NCBI RefSeq assembly: GCF_014174475.1
Contig: NZ_JACJUD010000002.1
Span: 62,001 to 126,000, forward strand
Reading direction: 5' to 3'
Source of the DNA: Aquipseudomonas ullengensis
GTDB taxonomy: Bacteria; Pseudomonadota; Gammaproteobacteria; Pseudomonadales; Pseudomonadaceae
DNA length: 64,000 nt
Shown here piece by piece: positions 17,460 through 28,124 of the stretch. Positions within the stretch are counted from its first letter, which is position 1, and every line of letters begins with the position of its first letter. Below the pieces are notes generated by a model that saw only the letters and a program-made list of their open reading frames with translations, was not told where the DNA came from and did not search any database. The translations under genes were made by a program, and so were the position numbers.

Positions 17460-18394
17460 GGGGTGTCCTTTTGCGGTTCGCCAAGCAGCCCTAGGCGTTG
17501 CAGGAGCTGTTCGGCATCGAGTGGGTCGCGGGCCAGGTGCAGGCCGGGCAGGGTGTGCAGTTCGTCGGCGTGGATCTGCGTGGCGTGGCCGACCAGCAGC
17601 ACGGGCACGTTGCAGGCGCTGTGCAGGCGCGGCAGTTCGCGGCGCAGCTGCGCGTTGTCCAGGGCCTGGCCGGCGTACAGCAGCAGGGCGCGCGGGGCGC
17701 TGTGCTCCACGGCCAGCAGCAGTTCGGCGGCGGGCACCGGCCAGTCGAGCACCTCCACCGAGCACTCGGCGCTGCTGGCGAGCCAGGCGCTCAGCCACAG
17801 GTTGGGCTCCAGCGGCAGGTCGGACAGGTTGACCAGCAACAGGGCGGCGCCAGCCTGCTGGCGGTTGTTGTGGTACAGCCGTGCGCCGAGCTTGCTGCGC
17901 AGCCAGGAGTGCCAGAACACCCGCTCCAGTTGGGCACCGAAGGGCGCGCCGTGCCAGCGCTGGTCCAGCTCGGCGAGCAGCGGCAGCAGCAGTTGCTGGC
18001 ACAGGGTGCGCGGCGGATAGAGCGCCAGGGCGCGGTTGAACTGTTCGTCCAGTTGCCGTTCGGCCTGCTGCGCGATGCTGTGCAGCAGGGCCTGGCGCTG
18101 TTCCTGCCACAGGTTGCTGCCGACACTGGCGGTAGGGGTGCGCTGTTCGAGCAGTTCCTTGACCTGGCTGACCGCCACGCCGCGTGCCAGCCAGGCCAGT
18201 ACGGCCTGGATGCGTTCGACGTTGTCGGCCGAATACAGGCGATGGCCCTTGGGCGTGCGGTGCGGCACGATCAGGCCGTAGCGGCGCTCCCAGGCGCGCA
18301 GGGTCACCGGATTGACCCCGGTGCTGCGCGCCACCTCGCGGATCGGCAGATAGCCTTGGGCGAGGGCTTGTTGATAGTCGTCGGGAGCGTTCAT
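17447..18394 (-). CDS. MerR-family regulator, LitR/CarH type without B12 ligands
   Basis: 315 residues. An N-terminal MerR helix-turn-helix (YLPIREVARSTGVNPVTLRA, WERRYGLI, GHRLYS; residues 15-55) is followed by a two-part C-terminal region like the cobalamin domain of CarH/LitR. The CarH signature W-x9-E-H reads W147-x9-E157-R158, and the segment expected to supply the lower axial His reads PLEPNLW with no His. The protein therefore probably does not bind adenosylcobalamin, as in class II LitR proteins of Pseudomonas, which respond to light through a partner photosensor. It overlaps phrB by 13 bases and the DUF523 gene by one. Two TGTACA palindromes ahead of the operon are its likely operators. 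Confidence 0.88.
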   Translation of the reverse strand: MNAPDDYQQALAQGYLPIREVARSTGVNPVTLRAWERRYGLIVPHRTPKGHRLYSADNVERIQAVLAWLARGVAVSQVKELLEQRTPTASVGSNLWQEQRQALLHSIAQQAERQLDEQFNRALALYPPRTLCQQLLLPLLAELDQRWHGAPFGAQLERVFWHSWLRSKLGARLYHNNRQQAGAALLLVNLSDLPLEPNLWLSAWLASSAECSVEVLDWPVPAAELLLAVEHSAPRALLLYAGQALDNAQLRRELPRLHSACNVPVLLVGHATQIHADELHTLPGLHLARDPLDAEQLLQRLGLLGEPQKDTPCAN

Positions 18395-19359
18395 CAGATG
18401 GCGTTGCGCAGGCTGAGGTTTTCCGGGTGCGGCTGCAGGTAGGCCTGGTGCGCCACGTAGCGGTCCGGATGCTGGCGGAAGTGGTGCTTGAGCAGGGTCA
18501 GAGGCACCACCAGCGGGATGATGCCGCTGCGGTACTGGTCGATCAGTTGCTGCATTTCCTGTTTCTCCTCACGGCTGAGGGCCTGCTTGAGGTAGCCGGA
18601 GAGGTGCTGCAGCACGTTGCTGTGGGTGCCGCGGGTGGCGCATTTCTTCAGCGCCGCCATCAGCAGGCTGAAATAGCGCGGGCCCAGCTCCAGCGGCTCA
18701 TGCTGGCCGAGGTCGCCGAGCAGGCGGCCGAGGGCCTGGTACTGCGCCGGGTTGGTGGCCATCAGCTGGTACTTGTAACGGGCGTGGAAGTCGGTGATGG
18801 CGCGGCGGCTCAGGCCGGCGGCCAGCAGGCGCTGCCATTCGGCGTAGGCGTAGACGCGGGTGAGGAAGTTCTCGCGCAGCACCGGGTCGTTGAGACGGCC
18901 GTCTTCCTCGATCGGCAGGTCCGGACGCAGGCGGCTGAAGGCGGCGGTGTACAGGCCGGTGCCGCCACCTTCGGCGGGGTAGCCGCTGTCCTGGTAGACC
19001 TTGACCCGCTCCAGGCCGCAGGACGGTGATTTCTGCATGACGATATAGCCGCTGATATCGCCCAGCTCGCCAGCCATACGCTGGCCATAGTCGCTCAACG
19101 CCTGGCTGACATCGTGCTCGCGATCCCGGCTGCCGATGGCGCGCGGGGCTTGTGGGTCGCCGACCAGGCGGATCGCTTCACGCGGGGTGCCGAGGCCGAT
19201 GGCCACTTCCGGACACACCTGCACGAAGTCGAAGTGCTCGGCCAGGATCTGGCTGCACAGGCGCGATTCCTTATGCCCGCCGTTGAAGCGCACCTCGGCG
19301 CCGAGTAGGCAGGCGCTGATGCCGAGTCTGGGCTTGCTGGGGGACGGGCTCTGGTACAT
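18394..19359 (-). CDS. DUF523/DUF1722 (YbgA-domain) protein
   Basis: About 321 residues. The N-terminal DUF523 half has GISACLLGAEVRFNGG (residues 12-27), VCPEV near residue 48 and MQKSPSCG near residue 108, with conserved cysteines that may bind metal. The C-terminal DUF1722/YbgA half covers about residues 185-310 with a FHARYKYQLMA segment. Function is unknown. YbgA neighbours photolyase in E. coli, and here the gene heads the photolyase operon. The ATG at 19359 has AGGTG six bases upstream and is preferred over a GTG at 19368. Confidence 0.85.
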   Translation of the reverse strand: MYQSPSPSKPRLGISACLLGAEVRFNGGHKESRLCSQILAEHFDFVQVCPEVAIGLGTPREAIRLVGDPQAPRAIGSRDREHDVSQALSDYGQRMAGELGDISGYIVMQKSPSCGLERVKVYQDSGYPAEGGGTGLYTAAFSRLRPDLPIEEDGRLNDPVLRENFLTRVYAYAEWQRLLAAGLSRRAITDFHARYKYQLMATNPAQYQALGRLLGDLGQHEPLELGPRYFSLLMAALKKCATRGTHSNVLQHLSGYLKQALSREEKQEMQQLIDQYRSGIIPLVVPLTLLKHHFRQHPDRYVAHQAYLQPHPENLSLRNAI

Positions 19360-19381
19360 GGCGGGCACCTATGCTGATAAC

Positions 19382-19407
19382 TTGTACAGAAATATAGTTC
19401 TGTACAA
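19382..19407. promoter_or_regulatory. perfect inverted repeat, TGTACA operator 1
   Basis: TTGTACAGAA (19382-19391) and TTCTGTACAA (19398-19407) are perfect mirror arms around the six bases ATATAG. The repeat covers the region just downstream of the predicted start point, a good place for repression. The TGTACA core fits the nnTnnACAn consensus of CarH/LitR sites. Confidence 0.7.
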
Positions 19408-19416
19408 TGTTGGTTC

Positions 19417-19444
19417 ATCATAGGCTTATAGCTGTACATATCAA
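19417..19444 (-). promoter_or_regulatory. predicted promoter of the photolyase/lipid operon
   Basis: On the minus strand, TTGATA (19444-19439) and TATGAT (19422-19417) are separated by 16 bases. A TGTACAG half-site fills part of the spacer, as expected for MerR-type control. The transcript would start near 19410 and read into the DUF523 gene. Confidence 0.55.
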
Positions 19445-19457
19445 ATAATTTGTACAG
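19432..19457. promoter_or_regulatory. inverted repeat, TGTACA operator 2
   Basis: CTGTACA (19432-19438) and TGTACAG (19451-19457) are mirror arms 12 bases apart. They span the predicted -35 element and its spacer. With operator 1 this gives four TGTACA cores in 76 bases. Confidence 0.65.
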
Positions 19458-19543
19458 TTTTTGTGGCGGTTTCTAGTGTGGGCGATAGGCGGGTGCGGCC
19501 AAAACTCCCTGGCTGCGGGGTTGCAGGGTGTACATGGGCGGGT

Positions 19544-19840
19544 TCAGGGGTAGCCGAGCAGGGCCTTGATGCGCGCCAGATTGGCGCTGACCCATTGCTT
19601 GTCGATGGCGCCCCAATTGCGGATCACGTAATGCCCAGCGTTGTTGCGCTCGCCTTCCTGCTGCTCGAAGACGCACTCGATATCCAGTTCACCCAGAGCC
19701 AACAGTGTGTCCTGGGCGGTGCGCCGGGGCATGCCGGTGGCCTCGATCAACGCCGGCACGCTGGCGGCCACGCCACTGTCGATCAGCCAGGCCACGTAGA
19801 GGCGGCGATAGAAGCTGCTTTTGGTTTTGCTGATATCCAT
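19544..19840 (-). CDS. small winged-helix-like protein
   Basis: 98 residues. It has a helix-turn-helix-like region (VPALIEATGMPRRTAQDTLLAL, split here as residues 28-49) followed by a short wing (CVFEQQEGERNNAGHYVI). It matches a small conserved Pseudomonas protein next to valS. The partner and targets are unknown. It starts 51 bases after the valS stop codon on the same strand, with the valS terminator hairpin between. Confidence 0.75.
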   Translation of the reverse strand: MDISKTKSSFYRRLYVAWLIDSGVAASVPALIEATGMPRRTAQDTLLALGELDIECVFEQQEGERNNAGHYVIRNWGAIDKQWVSANLARIKALLGYP

Positions 19841-19860
19841 GAGCGTTCTCCTACAGAAAG

Positions 19861-19888
19861 CACAAGGCCCGCGATGGCGGGCCTTGTG
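19861..19888 (-). terminator. hairpin after valS
   Basis: CACAAGGCCCGC and GCGGGCCTTGTG pair perfectly around GATG, right after the valS stop codon. On the minus strand it is followed by CTTTCTG rather than a full T-run. Confidence 0.65.
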
Positions 19889-19891
19889 GGG

Positions 19892-22723
19892 TTACAGGTT
19901 GGCGATCTTCTCGCGCTGCTCGACCAGCTTGGCCAGCGCCTGTTCGGCCTCGGCCAGTTTGGCGCGCTCCTTGTCGAGCACTTCTGCCGGCGCCTTGGCG
20001 ACGAAACCTTCGTTGCTCAGCTTGCCGCCGACGCGCTGCACTTCACCGGAGAGGCGCTGGATCTCCTTGTCCAGGCGCGCCAGTTCGGCGTCCTTGTCGA
20101 TAAGCCCGGCCATCGGCACCAGCACTTGCATGTCGCCGACCAGGGCGGTGGCGGACATCGGTGCTTCCTCGCCGGCGGCCAGTACGCGTACCGACTCCAG
20201 CTTGGCCAGCTTGTTCAGCAGCGGCGCGTTGTCGTTGAGGCGACGCAGGTCCTCTGCGCTGGCGTTGGCAACGATGATGTCGATGCGCTTGGCCATGGAG
20301 ATCTTCATCTCGCCACGGATCTGCCGCACGCCGAGCATCAGCTGCTTGACCCACTCGATGTCGCCTTCGGCGGCGGCATCGATGCGGCTCTCGTTCGCCA
20401 CCGGCCAGGCCTGCAGCATGATGGTCTCGCCGCTGACGCCGGCCTGGGCCTTGATCCGCTGCCAGATTTCTTCAGTGATGAAGGGCATGAACGGGTGAGC
20501 CAGGCGCAGGACGACCTCAAGCACTCGCACCAAGGTGCGGCGGGTGCCGCGCTGGCGCTCGGCCGGGGCGTTCTCGTCCCACAGCACGGGTTTGACCAGC
20601 TCCAGGTACCAGGCGCAGTACTGGTCCCAGACGAACTCGTAGAGCGATTGGGCGGCCAGGTCGAAGCGGAAACCGTCGAGGTGACGGGTGACGTCGGCCT
20701 CGGTGCGCTGCAGCTGGCTGATGATCCAGCGGTCCACGGAGGACAACTCGACCGCTTCACCGTTGATGCCAGTGTCCTGGCCATCGGTGTTTTCGAGCAC
20801 GAAGTTGGCAGCGTTCCACAGCTTGTTGCAGAAGTTGCGGTAACCCTCGACGCGGCCCATGTCGAACTTGATGTCACGACCGGTGGACGCCAGCGCCAGG
20901 TTGGTGAAGCGCAGGGCGTCGGTGCCGTAGGCGGCGATGCCTTCCGGGAACTCGGCGCGGGTCTGTTTGGCAATCTTCTCGGCCAGCTTCGGTTGCATCA
21001 GGCCGGTGGTGCGTTTTTCCAGCAGCTCGTCGAGGGTGATGCCGTCGACGATGTCCAGCGGGTCGAGCACGTTGCCCTTGGACTTGGACATCTTCTGGCC
21101 CTGACCGTCGCGCACCAGGCCGTGCACATACACGGTCTTGAACGGGATCTGTCCGGTCAGGTGGGTGGACAGCATGATCATCCGGGCGACCCAGAAGAAG
21201 ATGATGTCGAAGCCGGTGACCAGTACGTCGGTGGGGTGGAAGGTCTTGAGGAAGTCGGTCTGCTGCGGCCAGCCGAGGGTGGAGAAGGTCCACAGGCCGG
21301 AGCTGAACCAGGTGTCGAGGACGTCTTCGTCCTGGCGCAGGTTGGCGTCGCCGAGGTTGTGCGTGGTGCGTACCTCCGCTTCGTCACGACCGACGTAGAC
21401 GTTGCCGGCGTCGTCGTACCAGGCCGGGATGCGGTGACCCCACCAGAGCTGACGGCTGATGCACCAGTCCTGAATGTCGCGCATCCAGCTGAAGTACATG
21501 TTCTCGTACTGCTTGGGCACGAACTGGATCTCGCCGCTCTCGACCACGGCGATGGCCTTCTCGGCCAGCGGCTTGGTGGAGACGTACCACTGGTCGGTCA
21601 GCCACGGCTCGATGATGGTGCCGGAGCGGTCGCCCTTCGGTACTTTCAGGGCGTGGTCGTCGATGCTTTCCAGCAGGCCGGCAGCCTCGAAGGCGGCAAC
21701 GATCTGCTTGCGCGCGACGAAGCGGTCGAGGCCGGCGTATTCGGCCGGCAGGCTGCCGTCGATCTCGGCGTTGACGCTGCCATCGACGTTGAACACCTGG
21801 GCCTTGGCCAGCACGGCGGCGTTCTTGTCGAAGATGTTGAGCAGCGGCAGGTTGTGGCGCTTGCCGACTTCATAGTCGTTGAAGTCGTGGGCCGGGGTGA
21901 TCTTCACGCAGCCGGTGCCGAACTCGGGATCGCAGTAGTCGTCGGCGATGATCGGGATGCGCCGACCCACCAACGGCAGCTCGACGAAGGTGCCGATCAG
22001 GGCTTTATAGCGCTCGTCTTCCGGGTGCACGGCCACGGCGCTGTCGCCGAGCATGGTTTCCGGGCGAGTGGTGGCGACGATCAGGTAATCCTTGCCGTCG
22101 GCGGTCTTGTTGCCGTCGGCCAGCGGGTAGCGCAGGTTCCACAGGTGGCCCTTCTCGTCGTGGTTTTCCACTTCGAGATCGGAAATCGCGGTGTGGAACT
22201 TGGTGTCCCAGTTGACCAGGCGCTTGCCGCGGTAGATCAGGCCATCGTTGTGCAGGCGCACGAAGGCTTCTTTAACGGCCTCGGACAGGCCCTCGTCCAT
22301 GGTGAAGCGCTCGCGCGACCAGTCCACCGAGGAGCCCAGGCGACGGATCTGCCGGGTGATGGTGCCACCGGACTGTTCCTTCCACTCCCAGACCTTTTCC
22401 AGGAACTTCTCGCGACCCAGGTCGTGGCGGCCGATACCGTCGGCGGCCAGCTGACGCTCGACCACCATCTGCGTGGCGATGCCCGCGTGGTCGGTGCCCG
22501 GCTGCCACAGGGTGTTGCGGCCCTGCATGCGGCGGAAGCGGATCAGCGCATCCATGATCGAGTTGTTGAAGCCATGGCCCATGTGCAGGCTGCCGGTGAC
22601 GTTCGGCGGCGGGATCATGATGGTGTAGGGCTCGCCGGAACCTTGCGGGGCGAAGTAGTTGTTTTGCTCCCAGGTCTGGTACCAGGAAGTTTCGATGGCG
22701 TGGGGCTGGTAGGTCTTGTCCAT
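19892..22723 (-). CDS. valS: valyl-tRNA synthetase
   Basis: 943 residues. The class I signature is present as [17 protein letters not shown] near residue 40 (HIGH motif HMGH) and [14 protein letters not shown] near residue 550 (KMSKS). The editing domain lies between them and a C-terminal coiled coil ([19 protein letters not shown]) ends the protein. It charges tRNA-Val with valine and edits threonine. The start at ATG 22723 gives the conserved [12 protein letters not shown]-terminus; an extension to 22768 would need a TTG. The order holC, small gene, valS on one strand is standard in Pseudomonas. Confidence 0.98.
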   Translation of the reverse strand: MDKTYQPHAIETSWYQTWEQNNYFAPQGSGEPYTIMIPPPNVTGSLHMGHGFNNSIMDALIRFRRMQGRNTLWQPGTDHAGIATQMVVERQLAADGIGRHDLGREKFLEKVWEWKEQSGGTITRQIRRLGSSVDWSRERFTMDEGLSEAVKEAFVRLHNDGLIYRGKRLVNWDTKFHTAISDLEVENHDEKGHLWNLRYPLADGNKTADGKDYLIVATTRPETMLGDSAVAVHPEDERYKALIGTFVELPLVGRRIPIIADDYCDPEFGTGCVKITPAHDFNDYEVGKRHNLPLLNIFDKNAAVLAKAQVFNVDGSVNAEIDGSLPAEYAGLDRFVARKQIVAAFEAAGLLESIDDHALKVPKGDRSGTIIEPWLTDQWYVSTKPLAEKAIAVVESGEIQFVPKQYENMYFSWMRDIQDWCISRQLWWGHRIPAWYDDAGNVYVGRDEAEVRTTHNLGDANLRQDEDVLDTWFSSGLWTFSTLGWPQQTDFLKTFHPTDVLVTGFDIIFFWVARMIMLSTHLTGQIPFKTVYVHGLVRDGQGQKMSKSKGNVLDPLDIVDGITLDELLEKRTTGLMQPKLAEKIAKQTRAEFPEGIAAYGTDALRFTNLALASTGRDIKFDMGRVEGYRNFCNKLWNAANFVLENTDGQDTGINGEAVELSSVDRWIISQLQRTEADVTRHLDGFRFDLAAQSLYEFVWDQYCAWYLELVKPVLWDENAPAERQRGTRRTLVRVLEVVLRLAHPFMPFITEEIWQRIKAQAGVSGETIMLQAWPVANESRIDAAAEGDIEWVKQLMLGVRQIRGEMKISMAKRIDIIVANASAEDLRRLNDNAPLLNKLAKLESVRVLAAGEEAPMSATALVGDMQVLVPMAGLIDKDAELARLDKEIQRLSGEVQRVGGKLSNEGFVAKAPAEVLDKERAKLAEAEQALAKLVEQREKIANL

Positions 22724-22851
22724 GGGTGCGGCGGGACCGTATTGGCAACTGATCGGGAAAGCCGGCAAGTATAACGGGGATGGTGCGCGAGGCGTAAGGC
22801 CGGCGGATTGGTGGGGCTATTGCGGTCGAAACAGGTGCAAGGCGCGGTTGC

Positions 22852-23358
22852 TCAGGGCTTGGGGCGCTTGATCAGGCGATCCAGGCGGGCATCCAGGCGG
22901 CGCTTGAGTTCGGCTTCGATCTGCGGCACGAAGTCGTCGATCACGTCCTGCAGGATCAGCTGGGCCGCAGCGCGCAGTTCGGCGTCCAGGCGGTTCTGCT
23001 CGGTGCTGCTTGGCGGGGGCAGGCTGCGTTGTACGGCGTTGCCAATTACCGTTGCCGTCACGCTGGGCATGGGCTTGCTCACCACCGGCGCCACCGGTGC
23101 AGGGCTGACAGGCGGCTGCGGCGGGATGCTGAGCGTGGGACTGGAGGCGGGCGCCGGCGCTACGGGTGGCGCCGTCGGCAAGGCAGGCGGGATGGCCGGG
23201 CCTGGCTCGATGATGTCCGACAGCAGCGGGATCTGCAGGCTGTCGTCCAGTGTGTCGGTGAGCAGTGGCGGCTCTAGCTGGTCTTTTTCCAGCAGCTCGC
23301 GGATGGCTTCGAGGTCATCCAGGAGATGGGCGGGCTTCGGCGACTTGGGGATGTCCAT
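22852..23358 (-). CDS. Pro-rich hypothetical protein between holC and valS
   Basis: 168 residues of unknown function. The N-terminal 50 residues are acidic (HLLDDLEAIRELLEKDQ). The middle, residues 50-100, is a Pro/Ala/Val-rich linker. The C-terminal 50 residues form a predicted helix rich in Leu, Asp and Arg (EAELKRRLDARLDRLIKRPKP). No catalytic motif and no signal peptide were seen. It sits in the holC-valS gap in a conserved position, which supports it being a real gene. Confidence 0.75.
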   Translation of the reverse strand: MDIPKSPKPAHLLDDLEAIRELLEKDQLEPPLLTDTLDDSLQIPLLSDIIEPGPAIPPALPTAPPVAPAPASSPTLSIPPQPPVSPAPVAPVVSKPMPSVTATVIGNAVQRSLPPPSSTEQNRLDAELRAAAQLILQDVIDDFVPQIEAELKRRLDARLDRLIKRPKP

Positions 23359-23498
23359 GGCGGCTTCTGGGCCTGTCCGAGTCGTCGCAAGGGGCGGTCG
23401 GGCGTGGCTGAAATGGCTGAGGGGGCGGATTTTACCCGTTGTGCTCGGGTCTGGCGACGCTGCGTTACGGCTTCAGGCGCTGGGTAGGCCTCGAATCT

Positions 23499-25441
<1,943 letters not shown>

Positions 25442-25536
25442 CTATTTTTTCAAGGGCCTGCCCGCATGGCGGGCCGGCAACTGTGTGGCTAGTTTGAGCG
25501 TAGCCGCCTGAGCCTGACAACCCTGGAGCGTCTGGT

Positions 25537-26670
25537 TTGATCGTCTTCCGTTATCTCTCCCGTGAACTGCTGGTTACCTTGAGCGCGGTCAGTGCCGTGC
25601 TGCTGGTGATCATCATGAGCGGGCGCTTCATCAAGTACCTGTCCCAGGCCGCACAGGGCGTGCTCGATCCGGGCGTGCTGTTCATGATCATGGGCTTTCG
25701 CCTGCCCGGCTTCCTCGAGCTGATCCTGCCGCTGGGGCTGTTCCTCGGTATTCTGCTGGCCTACGGGCGGCTGTACCTGGACAGCGAAATGACCGTGCTG
25801 TCCGCCACCGGCATGAGCCACAAGCGCCTGCTGGCCTACACCCTGGCGCCGGCGACGCTGATTGCCGTGCTGGTTGCCTGGCTGAGCCTGGGCCTGGCGC
25901 CGCAAGGTGTGGCCGGGGTGGCGCGGATCCTCAACGAACAGGATGCCCTGACCGAATTCGACACCCTGGTGCCCGGCCGCTTCCAGGCCATGCGCGATGG
26001 GTCGCGGGTGACCTACACCGAGGCGCTGACGGAAGATCGCAGCCAGCTGTCCGGCGTGTTCATCTCCGAGAAACGTCTGCGTACCGGCAGCGATGCCAAG
26101 GACAAGAAAGATCCCGGCATTGCCGTGTTGGTCGCCGAGAAGGGGCGTCAGGAAATCCAGGCCGATGGCAGCCGCTATCTGATCCTGGAAAACGGCTACC
26201 GCTATGACGGCAACCCGGGTCAGGCCGACTACCGCGCGATCAAGTACGACACCTATGGCGTGTTGCTGGCCAAGCCGGAAGTCAGCAGCGAAGTGGGCGA
26301 GCGCGAGGCCATTCCAACCCGCGAACTGATCGGTAGCGACGACCCGCGCCATCAGGCCGAACTGCAGTGGCGCCTGTCGATTCCGCTGCTGGTGTTCATC
26401 GTCACCCTGCTGGCGGTGCCGCTGGCCAAGGTCAACCCACGCCAGGGGCGCTTCCTCAAGCTGCTGCCGGCGATCCTGCTGTACATGGCCTACCTGTCGC
26501 TACTGATCGCTGCGCGTGGCCAGCTGGACAAGGGCAAGATTCCCATGGAACTGGGCCTGTGGTGGGTGCATGGGCTGTTCCTGCTGATCGGACTGGGGCT
26601 GTTCTTGTGGCAACCCCTGCAACTCAAGCTGGCCAGTCGCCGTGCTGTTAAGGAGATGGCTCATGGGTAA
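25537..26670 (+). CDS. lptF: LPS export ABC transporter permease LptF
   Basis: 377 residues of the YjgP/YjgQ family: paired membrane helices at the N-terminus (VTLSAVSAVLLVIIMSGRF), a periplasmic beta-jellyroll about residues 130-265, and three C-terminal helices. With LptG and LptB it draws LPS from the inner membrane toward the Lpt bridge. The start is a TTG at 25537 with CTGGAG upstream; no better in-frame ATG precedes the conserved IVFRYLSRE. It overlaps lptG by eight bases. Confidence 0.96.
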   Translation: MIVFRYLSRELLVTLSAVSAVLLVIIMSGRFIKYLSQAAQGVLDPGVLFMIMGFRLPGFLELILPLGLFLGILLAYGRLYLDSEMTVLSATGMSHKRLLAYTLAPATLIAVLVAWLSLGLAPQGVAGVARILNEQDALTEFDTLVPGRFQAMRDGSRVTYTEALTEDRSQLSGVFISEKRLRTGSDAKDKKDPGIAVLVAEKGRQEIQADGSRYLILENGYRYDGNPGQADYRAIKYDTYGVLLAKPEVSSEVGEREAIPTRELIGSDDPRHQAELQWRLSIPLLVFIVTLLAVPLAKVNPRQGRFLKLLPAILLYMAYLSLLIAARGQLDKGKIPMELGLWWVHGLFLLIGLGLFLWQPLQLKLASRRAVKEMAHG

Positions 26671-27724
26671 GCTTGATCGCTACATCGGCAGCAGCGTGTT
26701 CTTCGCCATTCTCTCGGTGCTGGGGGTGATTGTCGGCCTGGCCCTGTTGTTCGCCTACATTGACGAATTGGGCGACCTGAGCGAGACCTACGGAACCCTG
26801 GAGGCACTGATCTACGTGCTGCTGACCCTGCCACGGCGGATCTACGAGATGCTGCCGATGGCGGCGCTGATCGGCTGCCTGATCGGCCTCGGCAGCCTGG
26901 CCAGCAACAGCGAGCTGACCATCATGCGTGCGGCTGGGGTGTCGGTCGGACGCATCGTCTGGGCGGTGATGAAACCCATGCTGGTGCTGATGCTGCTCAG
27001 CGTGATGATCGGCGAGTACGTGGCGCCCTGGAGCGAGAACCTGGCCCAGGCGCACCGCTCCATGGCTCAGGGCGGCGGTGAAGCGCAAAGCTCCAAGCGC
27101 GGCCTGTGGCATCGCCAGGGCCAGGAGTTCGTGCACATCAACGCCGTGCAACCCAATGGCCGTCTGTTCGGCGTAACCCGCTACCAGTTCGATGACCAGC
27201 GCCACATGCTGTCCGCCAGCTTCGCCCGGCGCGCACAGTTCAAGGGCGATCACTGGTTGCTGCAGGACGTGAAAACCACCCAGTTCCACGACAAGAGCAC
27301 CGAAGTGGTCGAGGCGCCGAGCGAGCGCTGGGATGTCGAACTCAACCCGCAACTGCTGGGCACCGTGGTGATGGAGCCCGATGCCCTGTCGGTCAGCGGC
27401 CTGTGGCGCTATATCCATTACCTGGGCGAGCAGGGGCTGAACAATGGCAACTACTGGCTGGCGTTCTGGACCAAGGTGCTGCAACCGCTGGTGACGGCGG
27501 CACTGGTGCTGATGGCAATCTCCTTCATCTTCGGCCCGCTGCGCTCGGTGACGCTGGGTCAGCGCGTATTCACTGGTGTACTGGTGGGCTTCGTGTTCCG
27601 CATTGCCCAGGACCTGCTCGGCCCGTCGAGCCTGGTGTTCGGCTTCTCGCCGCTGCTGGCGGTGCTGGTGCCGGCAATGATCTGCGGGGTGGCGGGGGCG
27701 TTCCTGCTGCGTCGAGCTTCCTGA
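26663..27724 (+). CDS. lptG: LPS export ABC transporter permease LptG
   Basis: 353 residues, partner of LptF with the same helix/jellyroll/helix layout. Family segments GKLDRYIGSSVFFAI at the start and TLGQRVFTGVLVGFVFRI near residue 300 are present. The start at ATG 26663 lies inside the end of lptF. A strong terminator hairpin follows at 27741. Confidence 0.96.
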   Translation: MGKLDRYIGSSVFFAILSVLGVIVGLALLFAYIDELGDLSETYGTLEALIYVLLTLPRRIYEMLPMAALIGCLIGLGSLASNSELTIMRAAGVSVGRIVWAVMKPMLVLMLLSVMIGEYVAPWSENLAQAHRSMAQGGGEAQSSKRGLWHRQGQEFVHINAVQPNGRLFGVTRYQFDDQRHMLSASFARRAQFKGDHWLLQDVKTTQFHDKSTEVVEAPSERWDVELNPQLLGTVVMEPDALSVSGLWRYIHYLGEQGLNNGNYWLAFWTKVLQPLVTAALVLMAISFIFGPLRSVTLGQRVFTGVLVGFVFRIAQDLLGPSSLVFGFSPLLAVLVPAMICGVAGAFLLRRAS

Positions 27725-27740
27725 TCAGGTTGTGTCGCAG

Positions 27741-27766
27741 AAAAGGCCGGGCTTAGCCCGGCCTTT
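27741..27766 (+). terminator. lptG terminator
   Basis: AAAAGGCCGGGC and GCCCGGCCTTTT pair perfectly around a two-base loop, 17 bases after the lptG stop. The hairpin ends in a T-tract and works in either direction. Confidence 0.9.
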
Positions 27767-27784
27767 TGGTTTCTGGCGCGCGGC

Positions 27785-27942
27785 GTAGGCTGGGTTAGCC
27801 GCCAACCTGATGTTCAGTTCTGGCGGCTGGATTGGTTGCGGCGTAACCCAGCAGCGGGGCCACGGGGTGGTGCGCTGGGTTACGCCGCGCCGAGCTTTCG
27901 CGCAATGCCTTGGCAACTGTAAGCGCGGCTAACCCAGCCTAC
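27785..27942. repeat. nested palindromic repeat element
   Basis: GTAGGCTGGGTTAGCCGC (27785-27802) is mirrored exactly by GCGGCTAACCCAGCCTAC (27925-27942). Inside them, GCGGCGTAACCCAGC (27838-27852) is mirrored by GCTGGGTTACGCCGC (27874-27888). The 400-base gap between lptG and the GGDEF/EAL gene holds this element and two terminators; no gene was seen. Confidence 0.75.
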
Positions 27943-28082
27943 GGGCTGGTGGTTATTTCCCACTTGGACGTACAGGTTTTGTAGGGCGGATAACGTTCTG
28001 TTTACCCGCCATTGCGCCGATGTACTGATTGTCCTGGCGCTATGTCGGTGGAGGAGGGCGCGTGTAGTTCGCTGCAAAAACA

Positions 28083-28109
28083 ACAATGCCCGCGCGGGGC
28101 GGGCATTGT
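28083..28109 (-). terminator. terminator of the GGDEF/EAL gene
   Basis: ACAATGCCCG and CGGGCATTGT form a GC-rich hairpin after the stop codon at 28125. On the minus strand it is followed by TGTTGTTTTTG. Confidence 0.8.
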
Positions 28110-28124
28110 CGGTGTGGCGTTGGC

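Noticed and set aside
22724..22768. TTG start extending valS by 15 residues
   Set aside because: The conserved protein starts at [11 protein letters not shown], and the upstream residues are not conserved-like.
19463..22774. Very long open frame opposite valS
   Set aside because: It is antisense to valS across its whole length, has no recognisable domain, and is explained by high GC content at third codon positions.
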